A DNA stretch of 64,000 bases from positions 1 through 64,000 of the forward strand of contig JADHYV010000014.1 of assembly GCA_027604705.1 (NCBI GenBank). The letters are read 5' to 3'. A program made the position numbers and the translations under genes. Shown in pieces: positions 34,422 through 47,240 of the stretch. The notes beneath the pieces were generated by a model. The model had not been told where the DNA came from and did no database searches. It saw only the letters and a program-made list of their open reading frames with translations. The stretch comes from Allomyces arbusculus. Lineage: Eukaryota; Blastocladiomycota; Blastocladiomycetes; Blastocladiales; Blastocladiaceae. Every line of letters starts with the position of its first letter. Position 1 is the first letter of the stretch.

Positions 34422-35342
34422 ATGGCGGCCCCCCTCCCCGCATCCGAAAAGACTGCCCCCGGCCAGCTGTCCGGCACGCTCGGCGGCCCCATGGCCCCAC
34501 CGCCGTACGCGCCCGTCGCCGGCACCGGCGCGATTCCGATGCCCATCCCTGGTGCCGCCGCGCCCGGCGGGTTTGCAGCGCCCGCGGGTGCGTCGCTCGC
34601 GGCAGGCATGGCCGCACAAGTCGCGTCGGAGCGGCTCACGACGGCCGGGTTGTTGCCGGCCCAGTGGTCGGTGGAGGGCCTGCGCGAGTACCGCGCGGCG
34701 AAAATGCAGGAGTGGCGGTCGATGGGCGATTTCTTTGACTGGACGCGGTTCCGGCGGCCGGGGTCGTGGGAGATGGTCAAGGAGCGGGTACGACAGGGTA
34801 CGCGTTGAGTTGTGGAGGGTCCTGAAAGTCTCACGCGCGCGCGGATGGATAGGTCAACGCCAACTTGTCGTACTACCACGCCAACTACCTGTTCATCTTT
34901 GTTTGCATTTGCATCTACGCGCTGTACGTGATTTACGACTTTCGCGTCCAACGACCCATTCCGCTGACCCGCCGCTCGTTCCTCGACGCCAGGATCACCT
35001 CGCCGTTCCTGCTTCTCTCGCTCGCGTTCCTCGTGGGCGCCCACATTATGGTCCGCCGCGCCAATGCGCCCACGATCATGGTCTTTGGGCAGGAACTGTC
35101 GACAACGCAAGTGGTACGCCCTTCTTCTCCCCCTTCGCTCCATAGCGGCCGTCCATTCGCTCATCGTTTACCGATGACTCGGATAGAACTCGTACCTCGC
35201 GATTCTCACGATCCCGTTACTCTGGCTCGGGTCGGCCGGATCGACCGTGTTCTGGATCGTCGGCGCGTCTGGGCTCGTGATTGGTGGGCACGCGGCGATG
35301 CTTGAGCCGCCGGTGGAGCGCGCGTTTGAGCAAAATGTCTAG
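34422..35342 (+). CDS. PRA1-family (prenylated Rab acceptor) membrane protein
   Basis: Small tetraspanning ER/Golgi protein that binds prenylated Rab GTPases and helps their membrane placement. Exons 34422-34787, 34853-35113 and 35187-35342 give 260 aa. The N-terminal third is Ala/Pro/Gly-rich. The PRA1 signature runs over the first junction (MVKERVNANLSYYHANYL). Two hairpins of hydrophobic segments follow: LFIFVCICIYALYVIYDF and PFLLLSLAFLVGAHIM, then LAILTIPLLWLGSAG and TVFWIVGASGLVIGGHAAM, ending with EPPVERAFE. Both introns are phase 0 with donors GTACGA and GTACGC. The N-terminal extension is longer than usual for the family. Confidence 0.9.
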
Positions 35343-37636
35343 ACCGGGGTTTGGAGTCGGGGGAGTGCGGAATGAATTTCGATGGGTTCCATGGACTTGC
35401 GGATCATTGTGTGATGAGCCAGTCATCATATTGAGGCAGTTAGGCTCTGCGTGAGGAAATGGTGAGCCATGCCCCCCACAAACAACACCTCTACCGTTCT
35501 CAAAATCTCGTAAGGCTTTGCGACTTCGCTGCCTCAAACGAGCATGTTTCCCTGCCATGGCATCCAATCTAACGTCTAACGCAATCATCATTTTTGCTGG
35601 CCATTTCTGAGGAGACAGACGTGGTGGAGACATGTTCCCTGTTGTTCAAGTGATCCCGTTATGGTGGCGACTGTGTGCACCCATCCTCACCGTGAGCGTG
35701 TTAAGGTTGGTGGGGACTTGGTGGATTTGTCGTGTTGGTTTGTGTTGTTGGTCGTGTTCCTGGTAGTTTGTGTTCTGTTTGCGTTTTGCTCGACCAGGCT
35801 CTTTCCTTCAGTTCCTTCTCCGTGGTTCGAACCCTGCCTTTGCTCTTTGACGTGATCACACAACGTGATCAAGCTCTCTTTTTCGTTCCCACACTTCTCC
35901 TGCCTCGCTCTTTGTCCCCCTTTCTCATCCTTGATGCACTTGGTTTGTTGTGGTCGCGCAGTGCAGAAGAACGCGCGCGGTCGAGCGTACCGTGCTGGGC
36001 GTTGTGAGCTGGGCAGACTCAAAAGGACAGCATGCCCACAGCCCTGCAATGACAGTAGCCTGGCCTGCCACTATTGCATCGTCGCCGGTTCCGTTGGGTC
36101 GCTTGATGACGTTGAGTTCTTCCAGGTTCGTATTGAATAGATCATTAAAGCCTGGCCTGCTACTATCACATCATTGCCAGTTCCATTGGGTTGCTTCATG
36201 ACATTGAGTTCTTCCAGTGCATACAAGGTTGCGTCCCTCCTTCTTTCCCCTGAAGCGAGGTCGGTGGACCTTCTACGACAAAGTCTTCTTGGACGGCGTA
36301 ACAGTGCGTCCTATCCCCCTTGTGAGTCTCCTGGTGCCCTTTTCCTCCCACTTCTACACCATGCCTCCCAATTCCCCCATCAGTCAAGTTCCCAATTCCC
36401 ATTCGTCACTCCTGTCTCTTCTTTTCCTTTCAGTTATGTTTTTACGTGGGAGCAACTATAACAAGAACCGCCAGTATTTACTGACGTTGTCATTTGATCC
36501 AGCTTCTGGCCAAGTGCCACAAACACAAACAAAGAAAACCTCCCAGGCAAGGGCACTCTTGGAAGCCTTGCATTCACAAAATTGCCACAAAACGCCTTTC
36601 ACTGGCACCATTGTCTCGCTTCATGTTACAGCAATCATGTCCCTGGTCAATGCATCAAGCACAGACATGTAAGGAAAGGGGGCATGGAAAGCCCAAGACT
36701 TGTCCATTTGCCCAATGGGGATCAAGAACTGCTGCTTAGCCAAGTGGGCCATGACAGCAGCAAGTCCTGGACTGCCGTGAGCTTGGGCGACATGAACCAG
36801 CTCCAGCATACATGGCAGCATGCATTTGAGCGCAGAAAGACATGCACCAACAAATACATTGGTGGCCAAGTGATGACAAGGTCCTCAAAGAGCAGTCAAG
36901 CACACGCATGTCTAAAATCACAAGAGTGCCTGTTCACTGTAAATCAGTCACCCAGGACGTTGGTGGCCCAGACGAGTTTTTGTGAGGGAAAGCAGGCTCC
37001 ATAATGATTGATGGCTGTCATTGAGCAAGCGGGCAGGACAGACGAAGGGCAGGCGTGTGATCAGCAGGGCATATCAAAGTAATGCTCTTTACAGTGATGT
37101 GCCAGGTGAGAGCAGGGAACTTGTGCAGCTACCTCAAGTCAAACCCATTTTGTTTGAATTACATGGGAACAATGTGATGATCTTCACCCACTTCTGTTCA
37201 TTTCGATCTCAAATTGAAACCAAATCAGCCATTTGCACGCAAAATTTGGAATGGCAAACTAATAAACTTGGTGGTTGTACATGTCACTGCACCAACCCAA
37301 ACCTTAATCTGCTCCCAGTGTGTCCTCTGTAAACGCGCATCCATGAGCGACCCGCTCAACTCCAAATTCACCACAACAGGCACAAAGAAACGTCAAGCGA
37401 TACTCAGAGTTCACAGCGGATGAGCACCTCAAAGCCGCTCAGCAACAATCGCGCCAAACCGCATGGCCCAGCTCTTGTACCATGGGCCACATCAATTGCA
37501 GTAGCAGCTACGAAGTCGACTCACTAGTTTCCGTGGGCAAGCAACGACGGCGTTTTTGCGGCAACGGGCGCGCATGCTCAAGCTGTAAATCGCAATCGTC
37601 GTCGGGTCCCATGCAAGCGGCGAGCTCGTGGTACTG
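35343..37636. other. gene-free, partly CpG-poor repeat DNA
   Basis: No gene seen. It contains the spaced direct repeat at 36059-36218 and a CpG-poor stretch from about 36.45 to 37.3 kb. The minus frame 36621-36869 is open but has no recognised domain. Confidence 0.45.
36059..36218 (+). repeat. two 68-bp direct repeats 92 bases apart
   Basis: Copy 1 (36059-36126) and copy 2 (36151-36218) both start CCTGGCCTGC and end GAGTTCTTCCAG. They differ mainly at CpG sites: all six CpGs of copy 1 are TpG or CpA in copy 2. Confidence 0.9.
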
Positions 37637-38560
37637 TCAGTCGAGCAAATCGACTATTTGCCGGTTCGTGGCGAGGGCAAGGGCATTGAGCCCGAGCATT
37701 TCCGCGTATTCGAGCAGGTTGCGCCAGATCGTGAGGCCGAATATGTGCAGCTCGCACCGAAAGTTGGCAAGCACCTTGGCCGACGTTTCCGACGGCAGCG
37801 GGTTAACGGGCAGCCAACCTGAATACATGTGGATGAACACGGGCGCGACTGTAGGGGTCAGCCACGACCGCAGCACGATTGGCGCTGGCGACGACGATTC
37901 GGCCCATTGACCTGAAAACATGGCACGGAAGTAGGGTGACGCGTGCATGAGCACAATACGCAACGCGAGCAGCGGCTTGTCGGCGCCACGCACCGCTTGC
38001 GTGCGGCGCATGCAGGAACAGCAGGTGCCTGGGCAACGTCCGCTGCGTCGCAGCAATGGCAGCGTGCACCGCCACGCCCCGCGCGACAATCACAGCGTCA
38101 AAGGCGAGGTCGCGCACCTCCCCCGGACTCGCGCAACCAGGCAGGAACGGGCACCATCACCATTACGACCGGGTCGACCATGCCGGATGGCGCAGCGGGG
38201 CAACGCGAACCAACTTGACGTGATGTACGCAATGGCACGGGCGCCGATCATTGCCTATGTAGGAGTACTCGAGCGTGCCCGTGACAAAGAGCGAGCAACC
38301 AAAGAGCGCCTCTGGCAAATCGGCGTGCACGCCAACGTTGATGAAGAAATCAGGACGGACAGCTCGCTGGAAAGACGGCGCGGGTTGAACGACAACGTGC
38401 AAAACCAGGTAGTCGACGTCGGGTGCAACACGCACGTCGCAATCTTAATTGGCCAGCTCCTGTTTCAGCGACACTCGCTCGCCAAATTGCCAGCGCACAG
38501 CCGACGGGAATTGGAACGATGTGGCCGCCGGACCGGGCACGTACGAGTGGTTCTAAGTGC
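37637..38560 (-). CDS. BTB/POZ protein with MATH-like upstream part, possibly broken
   Basis: Minus-strand frames carry a recognisable BTB fold: VRDLAFDAVIVA, then VLMHASPYFRAMFSG, VFIHMYSGWLP and ANFRCELHIFG...NLLEYAEMLGLNALA. Upstream, 38160-38560 holds a beta-rich segment (TSFQFPSAVRWQFGERVSLK, VDYLVLHVVVQPAP, ADLPEALFGCSLFVTG) in the place where MATH-BTB proteins have their substrate-binding domain. These are typical CUL3 ubiquitin-ligase adaptors. Composition is CpG-rich like real genes. However, the pieces lie in more than one frame and I could not find introns of matching phase between VIVARG and the SPYFRAMF part, so the exon model is unresolved. It may be a recently broken gene. Confidence 0.45.
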
Positions 38561-39480
38561 ATTAATCGAAGTCGAGCGTGGGGCAGCGGCGGCAACGATG
38601 GGGTTTGGTCAGTGTGCGTCGTGGCAGCAGCAGTGGCGGGCGGTTCAAGCCGAAGCGGTTATAAAACACTACGACAGTGCGGACTGTTGCCATTGCTCGT
38701 AAATCATAGGCAGTCGGATGAAGCTTGCAGTCGGTTTTGTTGGCTTGTTTATGGCGCAGCTGCCGTGTTTGTGATCATGGGCTGTCGAAAAGAGAGGGAC
38801 GCGTTCTGGTTGCGGTTGAGCTGTGGTGGACCTGGTCTGGCATATCGGCGGGCAGCTGCGATGCAAACGGGACGCCAGCGAGGCGCGTTCAGACGGGTGG
38901 GATGGCGCACGGAACGTTTTGCATCTGTCTGCGCCCACCTTCGAGAAGCATGCAGGACGCCGGAAGCCACGCGTGCGCCACGAAACGCCACGATGCGCCG
39001 CGTGCGAGGAGTTGACGCGTATGGCGTGGGCCGTGTGATGTGGCGCGCAACGTTTTACGACGCGGGCCCAATCACGGCCCCGTCGCTTCCCCTTGACAAG
39101 CTTGCCAACCGCAAGTCCTCGTCGCGGTCGGTTTGGTCGGTCGGGATCGTCGTCGTCGACCTCCCGTCGACCGCAAGACGCCCAATAACTGCTCACAAAC
39201 GGCCTGCTGCCACTACGACTTGCTGCAATCGGCCGACAACGCAACTGCGCTCCTGCGCGCTCGTGCCGGCCACACCGCTGCCCGCACGTCGGGTCTGCCG
39301 ACAACCTCCACCTACCCCGCACCAGCCAGCCCTGCCCTTTCTCGCCGCGGCAAAGAAACTGCGCACTATCGCCTTGCGTCGCTTCCGCGCTCGCTACGCA
39401 CTTGCCCGCACCTCGGCCAACCCCGTTGTGCGCCAGATTTGGCTTCCTTCGCTCCCGTCCACCCCACGTGCACCCGCAAG
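38561..39480. other. upstream region of CCH1
   Basis: No gene seen. The plus frame is open upstream of the CCH1 ATG and a long minus frame (38669-39634) runs across. Both are Arg-rich without domains and taken as non-coding. Confidence 0.4.
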
Positions 39481-42400
39481 ATGGCCGACCCACGCCGCCT
39501 CCCCAGCGGCGGGAACAGCGGCAGCTGCAGCGATGACGACGCCGACGACGGCGGCGCGCCCGCCTTCCTTCTCCACGTCCCAGACTCGTCGGCCTCTCCC
39601 GCAGCGCTTCGGCTGGACACCACCCGCAGTCCACCCGCCTCGTTCCGACTCATGGTCCCCGGGTCGCCCTCCACGGCCGACCCCTCGCGCCTGGTCATCC
39701 CGGACGTGGCCGTCGCCGCGCCGACTCCGACCGTCTCGCGGTCCAACAGCCCGACGGGCCCCAGTAGCCGCGGCAGCAGTCCGTCGCGCACGACGAGCCC
39801 AACGACCGGCGCCGCCCCTGGCATTTCGCACCACCATAACCCGCACCCGCACCCGCACCTGCACTATGCGCCCGCACTCGCGGCGCAACCGATTGCCGAA
39901 CAAGACGAAAACGACGAGGACGCCGACATTGTCGCGGCCCCGGCGCCGCGCGCGCCCGTGGCCGCGCAGTACGTGATGCCAACGGCTGTGCGCAAATCAT
40001 CGATTCGGTCGCGGCTCACGACCCGGTTCCCGAACGGTCTGCTTCCCGTCGACGCGCGGTCATTTGCGGGCTTGACCCCGCTCGATGGCGCTGTCGATGC
40101 GCGGTCGCTCGCGCTGACCATGGCCACGGGCCGTTCCGGGTTCTCGAGGTCGATGATGACGGCCGCCAACCATTTCCTCAATCACGAGGCGCTTACGGAA
40201 TTGCCCGATGTCGATTTGGAGTATAACGAGCTCGTGGCCGCCGCGCCGCTCGGCGCCGATTTGCTCGACGTCGAGGCCGCACGCACGGTCGTCACGTTCC
40301 GCGAAGCTGTTGACGCCATGATCGCCGACCAGCAGGTCCTCGGTGCGCACACGGGCATGCTCGATACGGGCGCGGCCGACGGGATGGACCCTCCCTTGAC
40401 CCCATCGCGCGCGGCGCTCATCACGTCCATGGAAAAGCTCGACCCGAATGCTGCGGGTAACGATCTCGGTCCAGCGACGCCGCTTTTGCCGGAACCCATG
40501 TCTGCTGACCCAAAGAGCGCACCCACGTCGCTCCTCGAATTCCCGGCATCCATGCCGCTGCTCAAGTCGGCCGCGTGGACGCTCGTCGACATGTGGAATA
40601 ACCTGACGGACCGCATCATGGGCGACCATATCGATCACACGCGGGCCGTACTTTCGCTACAGCCCGTCCCGGCCGTCGTCGACGAAGTGCCGGATTCATC
40701 CGCGACGATTGTTGATGGCGGAAGCAACGGCAGCATCACCGATCCAGTCGAGAGGTCTGGTTCCACGGAGCCGTTGGTCGAAAAGGGGGCGGATTCTGTG
40801 ATTGAGAAGGAAGAGAGCTCGACGTCGCGCATTGCGCTGCTGTTCAAGAGGAAACCTATGCGCAACCCGCGGCCGGCCGTCATTGTCCAGGACTGGGTGC
40901 TCACGGGCCGGTCGCTATGGCTTTTCCCACCGACGGCACGGATACGGCACGCGTGCGTGCAAATGGTGCAGCACCGGTACTTTGGATCCCGTGCCTGTTG
41001 ACTGCTCACGGCATCCATTATTCTGACCGACCCTTTTGCTCCTCTATGTAGGGCGCAAAAAACGATCGCAACGGTGTGCATTTTTGCGCACTGGTGCGCC
41101 ATGGCGTTACGGTCCTGGGAACCGGGTGAGTCCGACACGTTCACGCTCTTCACGTCGCCGCACGAGATCTTCTGGGTGCCGCTGTTCGTCCTGCTCACGC
41201 TCGAAATGCTCGCGAAAATCATCGCATTCGGCGCCATCCTCCCCGATCCGCTGCCGACGCGCGCGACCCTCGCCTCCCGCACCGTGCCCGACGGTCTGCT
41301 CGATCCCGCAACCCCAGTCCTGACCGACCCGCGCCGCGGCGACCGTCCCGTCTTCTCGCTCGCGCCCATGGACGACTACCGCGCGGCCGTGGCCGCGGAA
41401 CGCGGCGGCGTGCGGTGCCTGCAACGTCCCGTCCTGCACACGCCGATGCACGTGCTTGATTTCATTTCGGTGCTCGGGTTCTGGTTGTACCTCCTCGGCG
41501 GCACGCTGAACCTATGGCCGACGACGGGCGGGTCGTTGTGGATTTTCCGTGGCATGGCGGCGTTGCGCGTGTTTCGTCTCCTCTCGCTGACGCCGGGCAC
41601 GTCGGTGATCGTCAAGACCCTGGCCGTCTCGCGCAGTATGCTGCTGAACGTGTTCTACTTCGTCGGCTACTTTTTCCTAATTGGCGCGATCACGGGGGTC
41701 CTGACGTTCAAGGGCACGTTCCACCGGCACTGTATGGTGCCGCACCCGGACGGGTCGCTCGTGGGGATCACGCCGACGCAGTATTGCGGCGGGTACGAGC
41801 ATCCTTTCTTGGACGGGGTTCAGCTCACCCCGCTCGGGTCGAATGCGGTCGATACGAAAGGGTACATTTGCCCGCGGCCGCAAGTGTGTGTTGCCAACCA
41901 GCCGAACCCGCATGCCGGGTTTGCATCGTTTGATTCGATTTGGTCGAGTTTGTTGGTCGTGTTCACGATCGTCTCGCTCGAAAACTGGTCCGAGGTACCC
42001 TCGATTCGGGTCTGGTGGAAGGGTGGAGAGTGATCACCGGCTCACACTGCTGCGTTTTACTTATTTTGTAGTTCCTCTACGGCACGCAAGACGGCGAAAT
42101 GTCGGAGGGCGCCGCGCTTTTCTTCGTTCTGCTCATTATCGTGCTCGGGTTCCTGCTGATCCAGTTGTTCGCTGCCGTCATTACCGAGACCTTTGTCCTC
42201 GTGCACGCCGAATTCAAGGAAGCACGGCGCAAGGCGCAGCTCGCCGCGCAGCGCCGCGAGCACCTCGCCAAGCAGGCGGCCGCAGCCAACAACAAGAAAC
42301 CGGTCGTCGCGCCGCAGGCGCAGGAACCGATCAAGCGGCAAGGGTTTGGCAAGCACATTGGGCTCACGTTCAACTCGGTTGTCGCCGACTCAGGCGGCAA

Positions 42401-45400
42401 CGGGCGCGACGGGAGTCGGCACGGGTCGACGTTCGCGCCGAGTCGCCGTGGTTCGACTTTGCCACGGCGGCAACCGTCAATGAGCTCGATGACACCGTCG
42501 TCGGCCCTGACCCCGCCGTCAGCGGCGGGGATCCCGCACGGATTGCCGCCGGCGCCGCCAAGTCGGTGGCGCGTCTGGACCGATAAGGTGCGGCGCAAGG
42601 AAATCAAGACCATGTGGGCGTGGAAAGTCGTGTTTCTCGGCATGAACTCGGTGTACCTCGCGGTGCGCGGCATGGACGCCGTGAAATGGGGGCCCAACTT
42701 GTCGCTGCCAGCCTTTGAAGTCGTGTATACGCTCTTTTTTGCGCTCGATCTCGGTCTGTCGCGGCTCAAATGGCCTTCGTGGCGATCGTTCTTCGTGCGG
42801 CACCCGGTCGACACGTCGTTGCTACTCATCACGGTCCCGCTGCTCTTTGTCCCGTTCAACAAGTACTTGACGGGGTTCCAACTGGCTCGGACCAACAAGC
42901 TCGTCACGTCGTCAGCGTTGCGCAAATTGTTCAAGGGCACCGACCAGTTTTTCGGTGTCGCGACCGTCGCGCTGTTCATGCTTATGACACTGCTTGCTGT
43001 CTCGACGTTCCTGATGCAGTTGCTCGGCGGCAAGTACGTGTCAGAAACGAACCCGTGGTTGCATTACGATACGTTCCCGGGCGCGCTGCTCTCGACGTTT
43101 GTGCTGCTGACGGGCGATAACTGGACGGAGCAGCTGTGGTCGTCGATGGCCGCGCGTCCTGACGATGCGGTGGCTTATGTGGTGATTGCGGTTGTCACGC
43201 TCGCTGTGTTCTCGATGTACACGTTTGTCGTCGTGAACCTGTTCGTCTTTGTGGTACGTTTTGGATTTCGCGCTGCCTTCGCATTGCCGGTTCCCGTATT
43301 CTCACGCCGCGCCTGTTGTTCGCATGTCCAGGTTCTCGACGAGTATGAGCTGTCGGAGGAGGAGAAGCGCGTGCACCAAGTTCGCAACTATGAGGACCCG
43401 ACCGCATGGAACCCGTTCAAGGCCGCCGTCAAGAAGATCAAGCAAGCCGCACGCGAAATTTGGCTCGACCTGACCGTCTTCGGCCGGCGGCTCGTTGCCC
43501 TCGTGATGCGCCAGTCCGACAAGGACGCGCTGGCGAAGTCGGCTATGAACCCACCCAGCAAGTCGCGCCCACGGCCGCGTCGCAACTCGGACGCGACGTA
43601 CCCACGGGTCGCGGCCGAGGATGACGACGACGACGACGATTCGCAGGCCGAGTGGTGGAAGTATGTTGAGTCGGCGGCCGATTCGCAAAAGTCGTTTTCC
43701 GTGCGCAAGATGCTGCAGCAGATGGTACGGTCGTGGCAGTTTAAGACGCTCGTGCTGATTGCAATTATCGGGTCGATTGTGATTGCTGCTCTCGACACGC
43801 CCGTGCATCGACTCTTGCTGCAGCGCGAGAAGCCCGACGACGCCGAGCGCCAGGAACGCATGTTTTTCATCTTGGATGCGGCGACGCTCATTGTGTTCTT
43901 GCTCGAGTTTATCGCGAAAATCTCGGCACACGGGCCCAGGCGGTACTTCAAGAAGCCGTGGAACTGGCTCGACTTTATTGTCGTCGTGAGTATGGCGACC
44001 TACCTGATCGGCACGCTCGTCGGGTTCAAGGACACGGTCGGCGTGCTGCGACTGATGCGTTCTCTCCGGCCGCTGCGCATCATTTCGTACTTCACGAAAG
44101 TGCGCTCAATTTTTACGACGCTCATTTACGGCCTGCCGCGGATTGTCGAGGCCTCGACGTTTGCCCTCCTCGTCATGGTCCCGTTCGCCGTCTACGGCGT
44201 CTACCTGTTCCAAGGCGCCTTGTACACGTGCAACGACACGTCCGTCACGACGCGCGACGAGTGTGTCGGCATGTACCTGCAACCAGGCGTGCTCGGGCAA
44301 GCGACGGTCCTCGCGCCGCGCGTCTGGGCGAACCCACGCGAAGACTACAACTGGGACTCGCTCACTGACGCGATGCTGACGCTCTTTATCATGGCGTCGC
44401 GCGAAGGCTGGTCGTCGTTCATGGCGCAGGCGCAGGCGATTGTTGGGCTCGGCATGCAGCCGGCATCGTCGCCGGCCACGGCGCCCGCAGCGTCATGGTG
44501 GAACATGTTCTTCTTTGTCGCGTACGCACTCGTCGGGTCGCTCTTTACGCTCAACCTGTTCATTGGTGTGATTGCGCGCGCGCTCGACGAGATGTCGGGC
44601 CAGGCGTACTTGACGGCGCCGCAAAAGTCGTGGATTCAGCTGCAGCGGCGAATTTTGGCGCTGCGGCCGCGACTGGCACGCAAGCGCGGCAAGTTGGGGA
44701 TGTGGTGCAAGAACGTACTCAAGTACCGCGACGGGCTCTGGCGGAAAGCCATCAAGGCGATCATGGCCGGGCACATGGTCGTGATCTGCTCCGAGTATTA
44801 CGGCGAGCCCGAGTGGCTCGATGCGACCAAGGAGAACGTGTTTTTGATCACGACAGTGATCTATGCAGCCGACTTGGCGCTGCGTGTCGGGTCGGTCGGG
44901 CCGCACGGTTTTTTCCGTCGGTCGTACTGGAACTGGTTTGATGCGCTCGTGACCACATCGGCGCTGTCGGTCATGGTCGTGCAGTTGTTTGTTGACAACC
45001 CGCTTCTCGGGCGCATTCAGAAACTGGTCCTGATCGGGTACGCGCTCCGGATCGCACGCAAGTTGCGCCAGCTGAGTACGCTGTTCAAGACGATTGGGTT
45101 CGTGTTCTCGCACCCCGTTTCTCTTCCCTTGCCGTCTCTGAGTGCGGTTATTGACTTCTGTTCGCTTCAATGTAGCGCCTCGCTCAAGGAAACCGGCCAG
45201 ATTTTGTGCGTCCTGCTCATTGTCCTGGCCTTTTACTCGCTCGTTTTCACCGAGGTGCTCGGGCTCGTGCGGTATGGCACGAGTTTCTCGGCCGACGCCA
45301 ACTTCCGCACTTTCCCGCTATCGCTGCTTCTCCTCTTCCGCCTGCTCACTGGTGACGATTGGCCGTCGGTCATGGCCGATGGGCGTAACTCGTACCCGGC

Positions 45401-46812
45401 GTGTGTCGTCGACGGGCCGTCCGACTTGAATACGGATTGCGGGAAGCGTTATTGGGCGTGCGTTCATTGCTGCCGTTTCATTTTTCAACCATCTGCTCAC
45501 TCGACTGACTTCGGCGCTCTCAACCACACTAGTTACATCCTGCCCGTCTCGTACCTCGTCGTCTCAGGCTATATCCTGCTCAACTTGGTCATTGCCTCGC
45601 TCATGCAGCATTTCGACACGCTCTTCTCGGACAATACCTACCAGCGCGTATCGGATACGGACCTCAAGGCGCTGCGCAAGGCGTGGAAGCGGCTTGACCC
45701 GCGCGGCGTCGGCACGATCAAGGCGTCGCAGATTCCTGCGCTCTTGCGGCACTTGCCGCCGCCGTTCGAGTTCCAGCTCTACCCGGACCCGCACTTGCAC
45801 GTGCCCAACTTGAAGAGCAAGGTGCGCGCGCTCGTGCAGGAAATGGGCGCGATTCAGGCAGTCGCGACCGTGCAGGAGGAGATTGCCGTGACCAAGGTCG
45901 ACTTGAGGGCGCGCCGAAACATATTCAACATTGTCTACCACGTACGCAGATATTTCATTTCCAGGTCTGGTGAGCGGCGATGCGAGGCTAACGCGTTTTT
46001 GGACGGCATAGGATTTGCGCGCGCGGTGCCGTGCCGACAAGCTGCACTTCCACGACGCGCTCATCGTGCTGTGTCTGCACGTTATCCCGATCCAAGAGTA
46101 CTTGACGTACGTGCCCCATCACTCATGCCTCGATCCGGAGCCCCCCGCTTACCACCCTCCCTCCCTCCCTCGCATCAGATTCGACGAGTATATGCAGCGC
46201 ATCCACGACCTGCAAGTCGTGAACCGCACGATCGCGCGCAGCCGGATCACGGGCCTGTTCCGCACGGCCATGGAGCGGTGGCGGTTCCGCAAGGTCGTGC
46301 AAGAAGTCATGGCGCGGCGTCGTCTCGAAATGGGCCAGGAGCAGACCGCGGGTGACGGCTCGGGGGCGACGACGGCTGCACAGTCCGTCGATGATACGCT
46401 GACGCGGTCGGTGGACCCGCAGGCCGCGGTAACGGACGTGGTGACGCGCACTATTGACGAGCCCGTGATTATCTCCGTGACTCCAGAGTCGCCGCCCCGG
46501 TCGATCGACGACCACGAGCCGGTGATCATTTCCGTGACCCCGGATTCGCCGCCGCGGCCCCTGAACGATCCCACACCTGTTGTTGCGGAGGAGGCGCTCG
46601 GCGTGCCCGTGCGTACGATTGACGAGCCGCCGATGACGTTTACCGTGACGCCGAGCTCACCGCGGCCGTCTATGGATGCGCCGATGACATTTGTTGTGAC
46701 GCCCGACTCGCCCACCCGCGCGGCCGACGGCGCGGCCGACGTGGCCTTCATTGCCACGCCCGACACGCCGCTGCGGTCCGCGCCGCCAGCATCGTCGTCG
46801 GTCAATGAGTGA
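39481..46812 (+). CDS. CCH1: Cch1-type voltage-gated calcium channel, pore subunit
   Basis: Plasma-membrane Ca2+ channel of the high-affinity uptake system, normally working with Mid1. Eight exons (39481-40976, 41052-41994, 42072-43253, 43332-45097, 45176-45457, 45533-45941, 46012-46106, 46179-46812) give 2268 aa. After a long Ser/Pro-rich cytosolic N-terminus, four six-helix repeats follow. Repeat I has S4 RGMAALRVFRLLSL; repeat III has S4 LRLMRSLRPLRII; repeat IV has ALRIARKLRQL. Repeat II has a poorly charged S4. Pore loops read SLENWSE, LTGDNWTE, ASREGWSS and LTGDDWPS, so the filter residues are E809, D1162, E1565 and D1856. Behind repeat IV lies the EF-hand-like region LRKAWKRLDPRGVGTIK, then a basic helix and a tail of VTPxSP repeats. 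Two introns (42-45 kb) are multiples of three and stop-free, so they could pass as coding. The start is the ATG at MADPRRLPSG. Confidence 0.94.
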
Positions 46813-47240
46813 GTCTTAGACCTCTGCATTTTGGCGTGTCGTTTTGATAGTTTTTGAGCGTTGTTTCGTTTTGTTGCCTTTTGCTTGTGGCTCGCTTCCT
46901 GTCCCATTCCTTTTTTTGCAGGTCGGCCTCGCTTCTTTCACGGTGTAAATCGCGTCTTTTGTCCAATTGCCGACTGTAACCAATATACATACGCAGATTT
47001 TTGTGTCCTATGGTGTCCCTTCTCTCGTTCTCGTCGTTGATGGATTCCGCAACGTTGATGGTGGTGAAAATTATGGTTTATATTTCCCTGGTAGTCCGCG
47101 CCGCCCAAGGACCAAACAAACCCCGCCAATCCCACTCCCTCACCCCGGCATGCGCGTCGCGCGCGAAGGCCGCACGTACGCAGTCGACCACCCGGCATCC
47201 AGTCTCACTTCTCCATCGTGGGTGGCGCGCCGATCCGCCA
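46813..47240. other. convergent 3' region of CCH1 and the NmrA-like gene
   Basis: No gene; both neighbours end here, on opposite strands. Confidence 0.6.

Noticed and set aside
33770-35164. Minus-strand 464-codon frame
   Set aside because: It runs antisense through the PRA1 exons and has no domain.
44493-45170. Minus-strand 225-codon frame inside CCH1
   Set aside because: Antisense shadow of the channel repeats III and IV.
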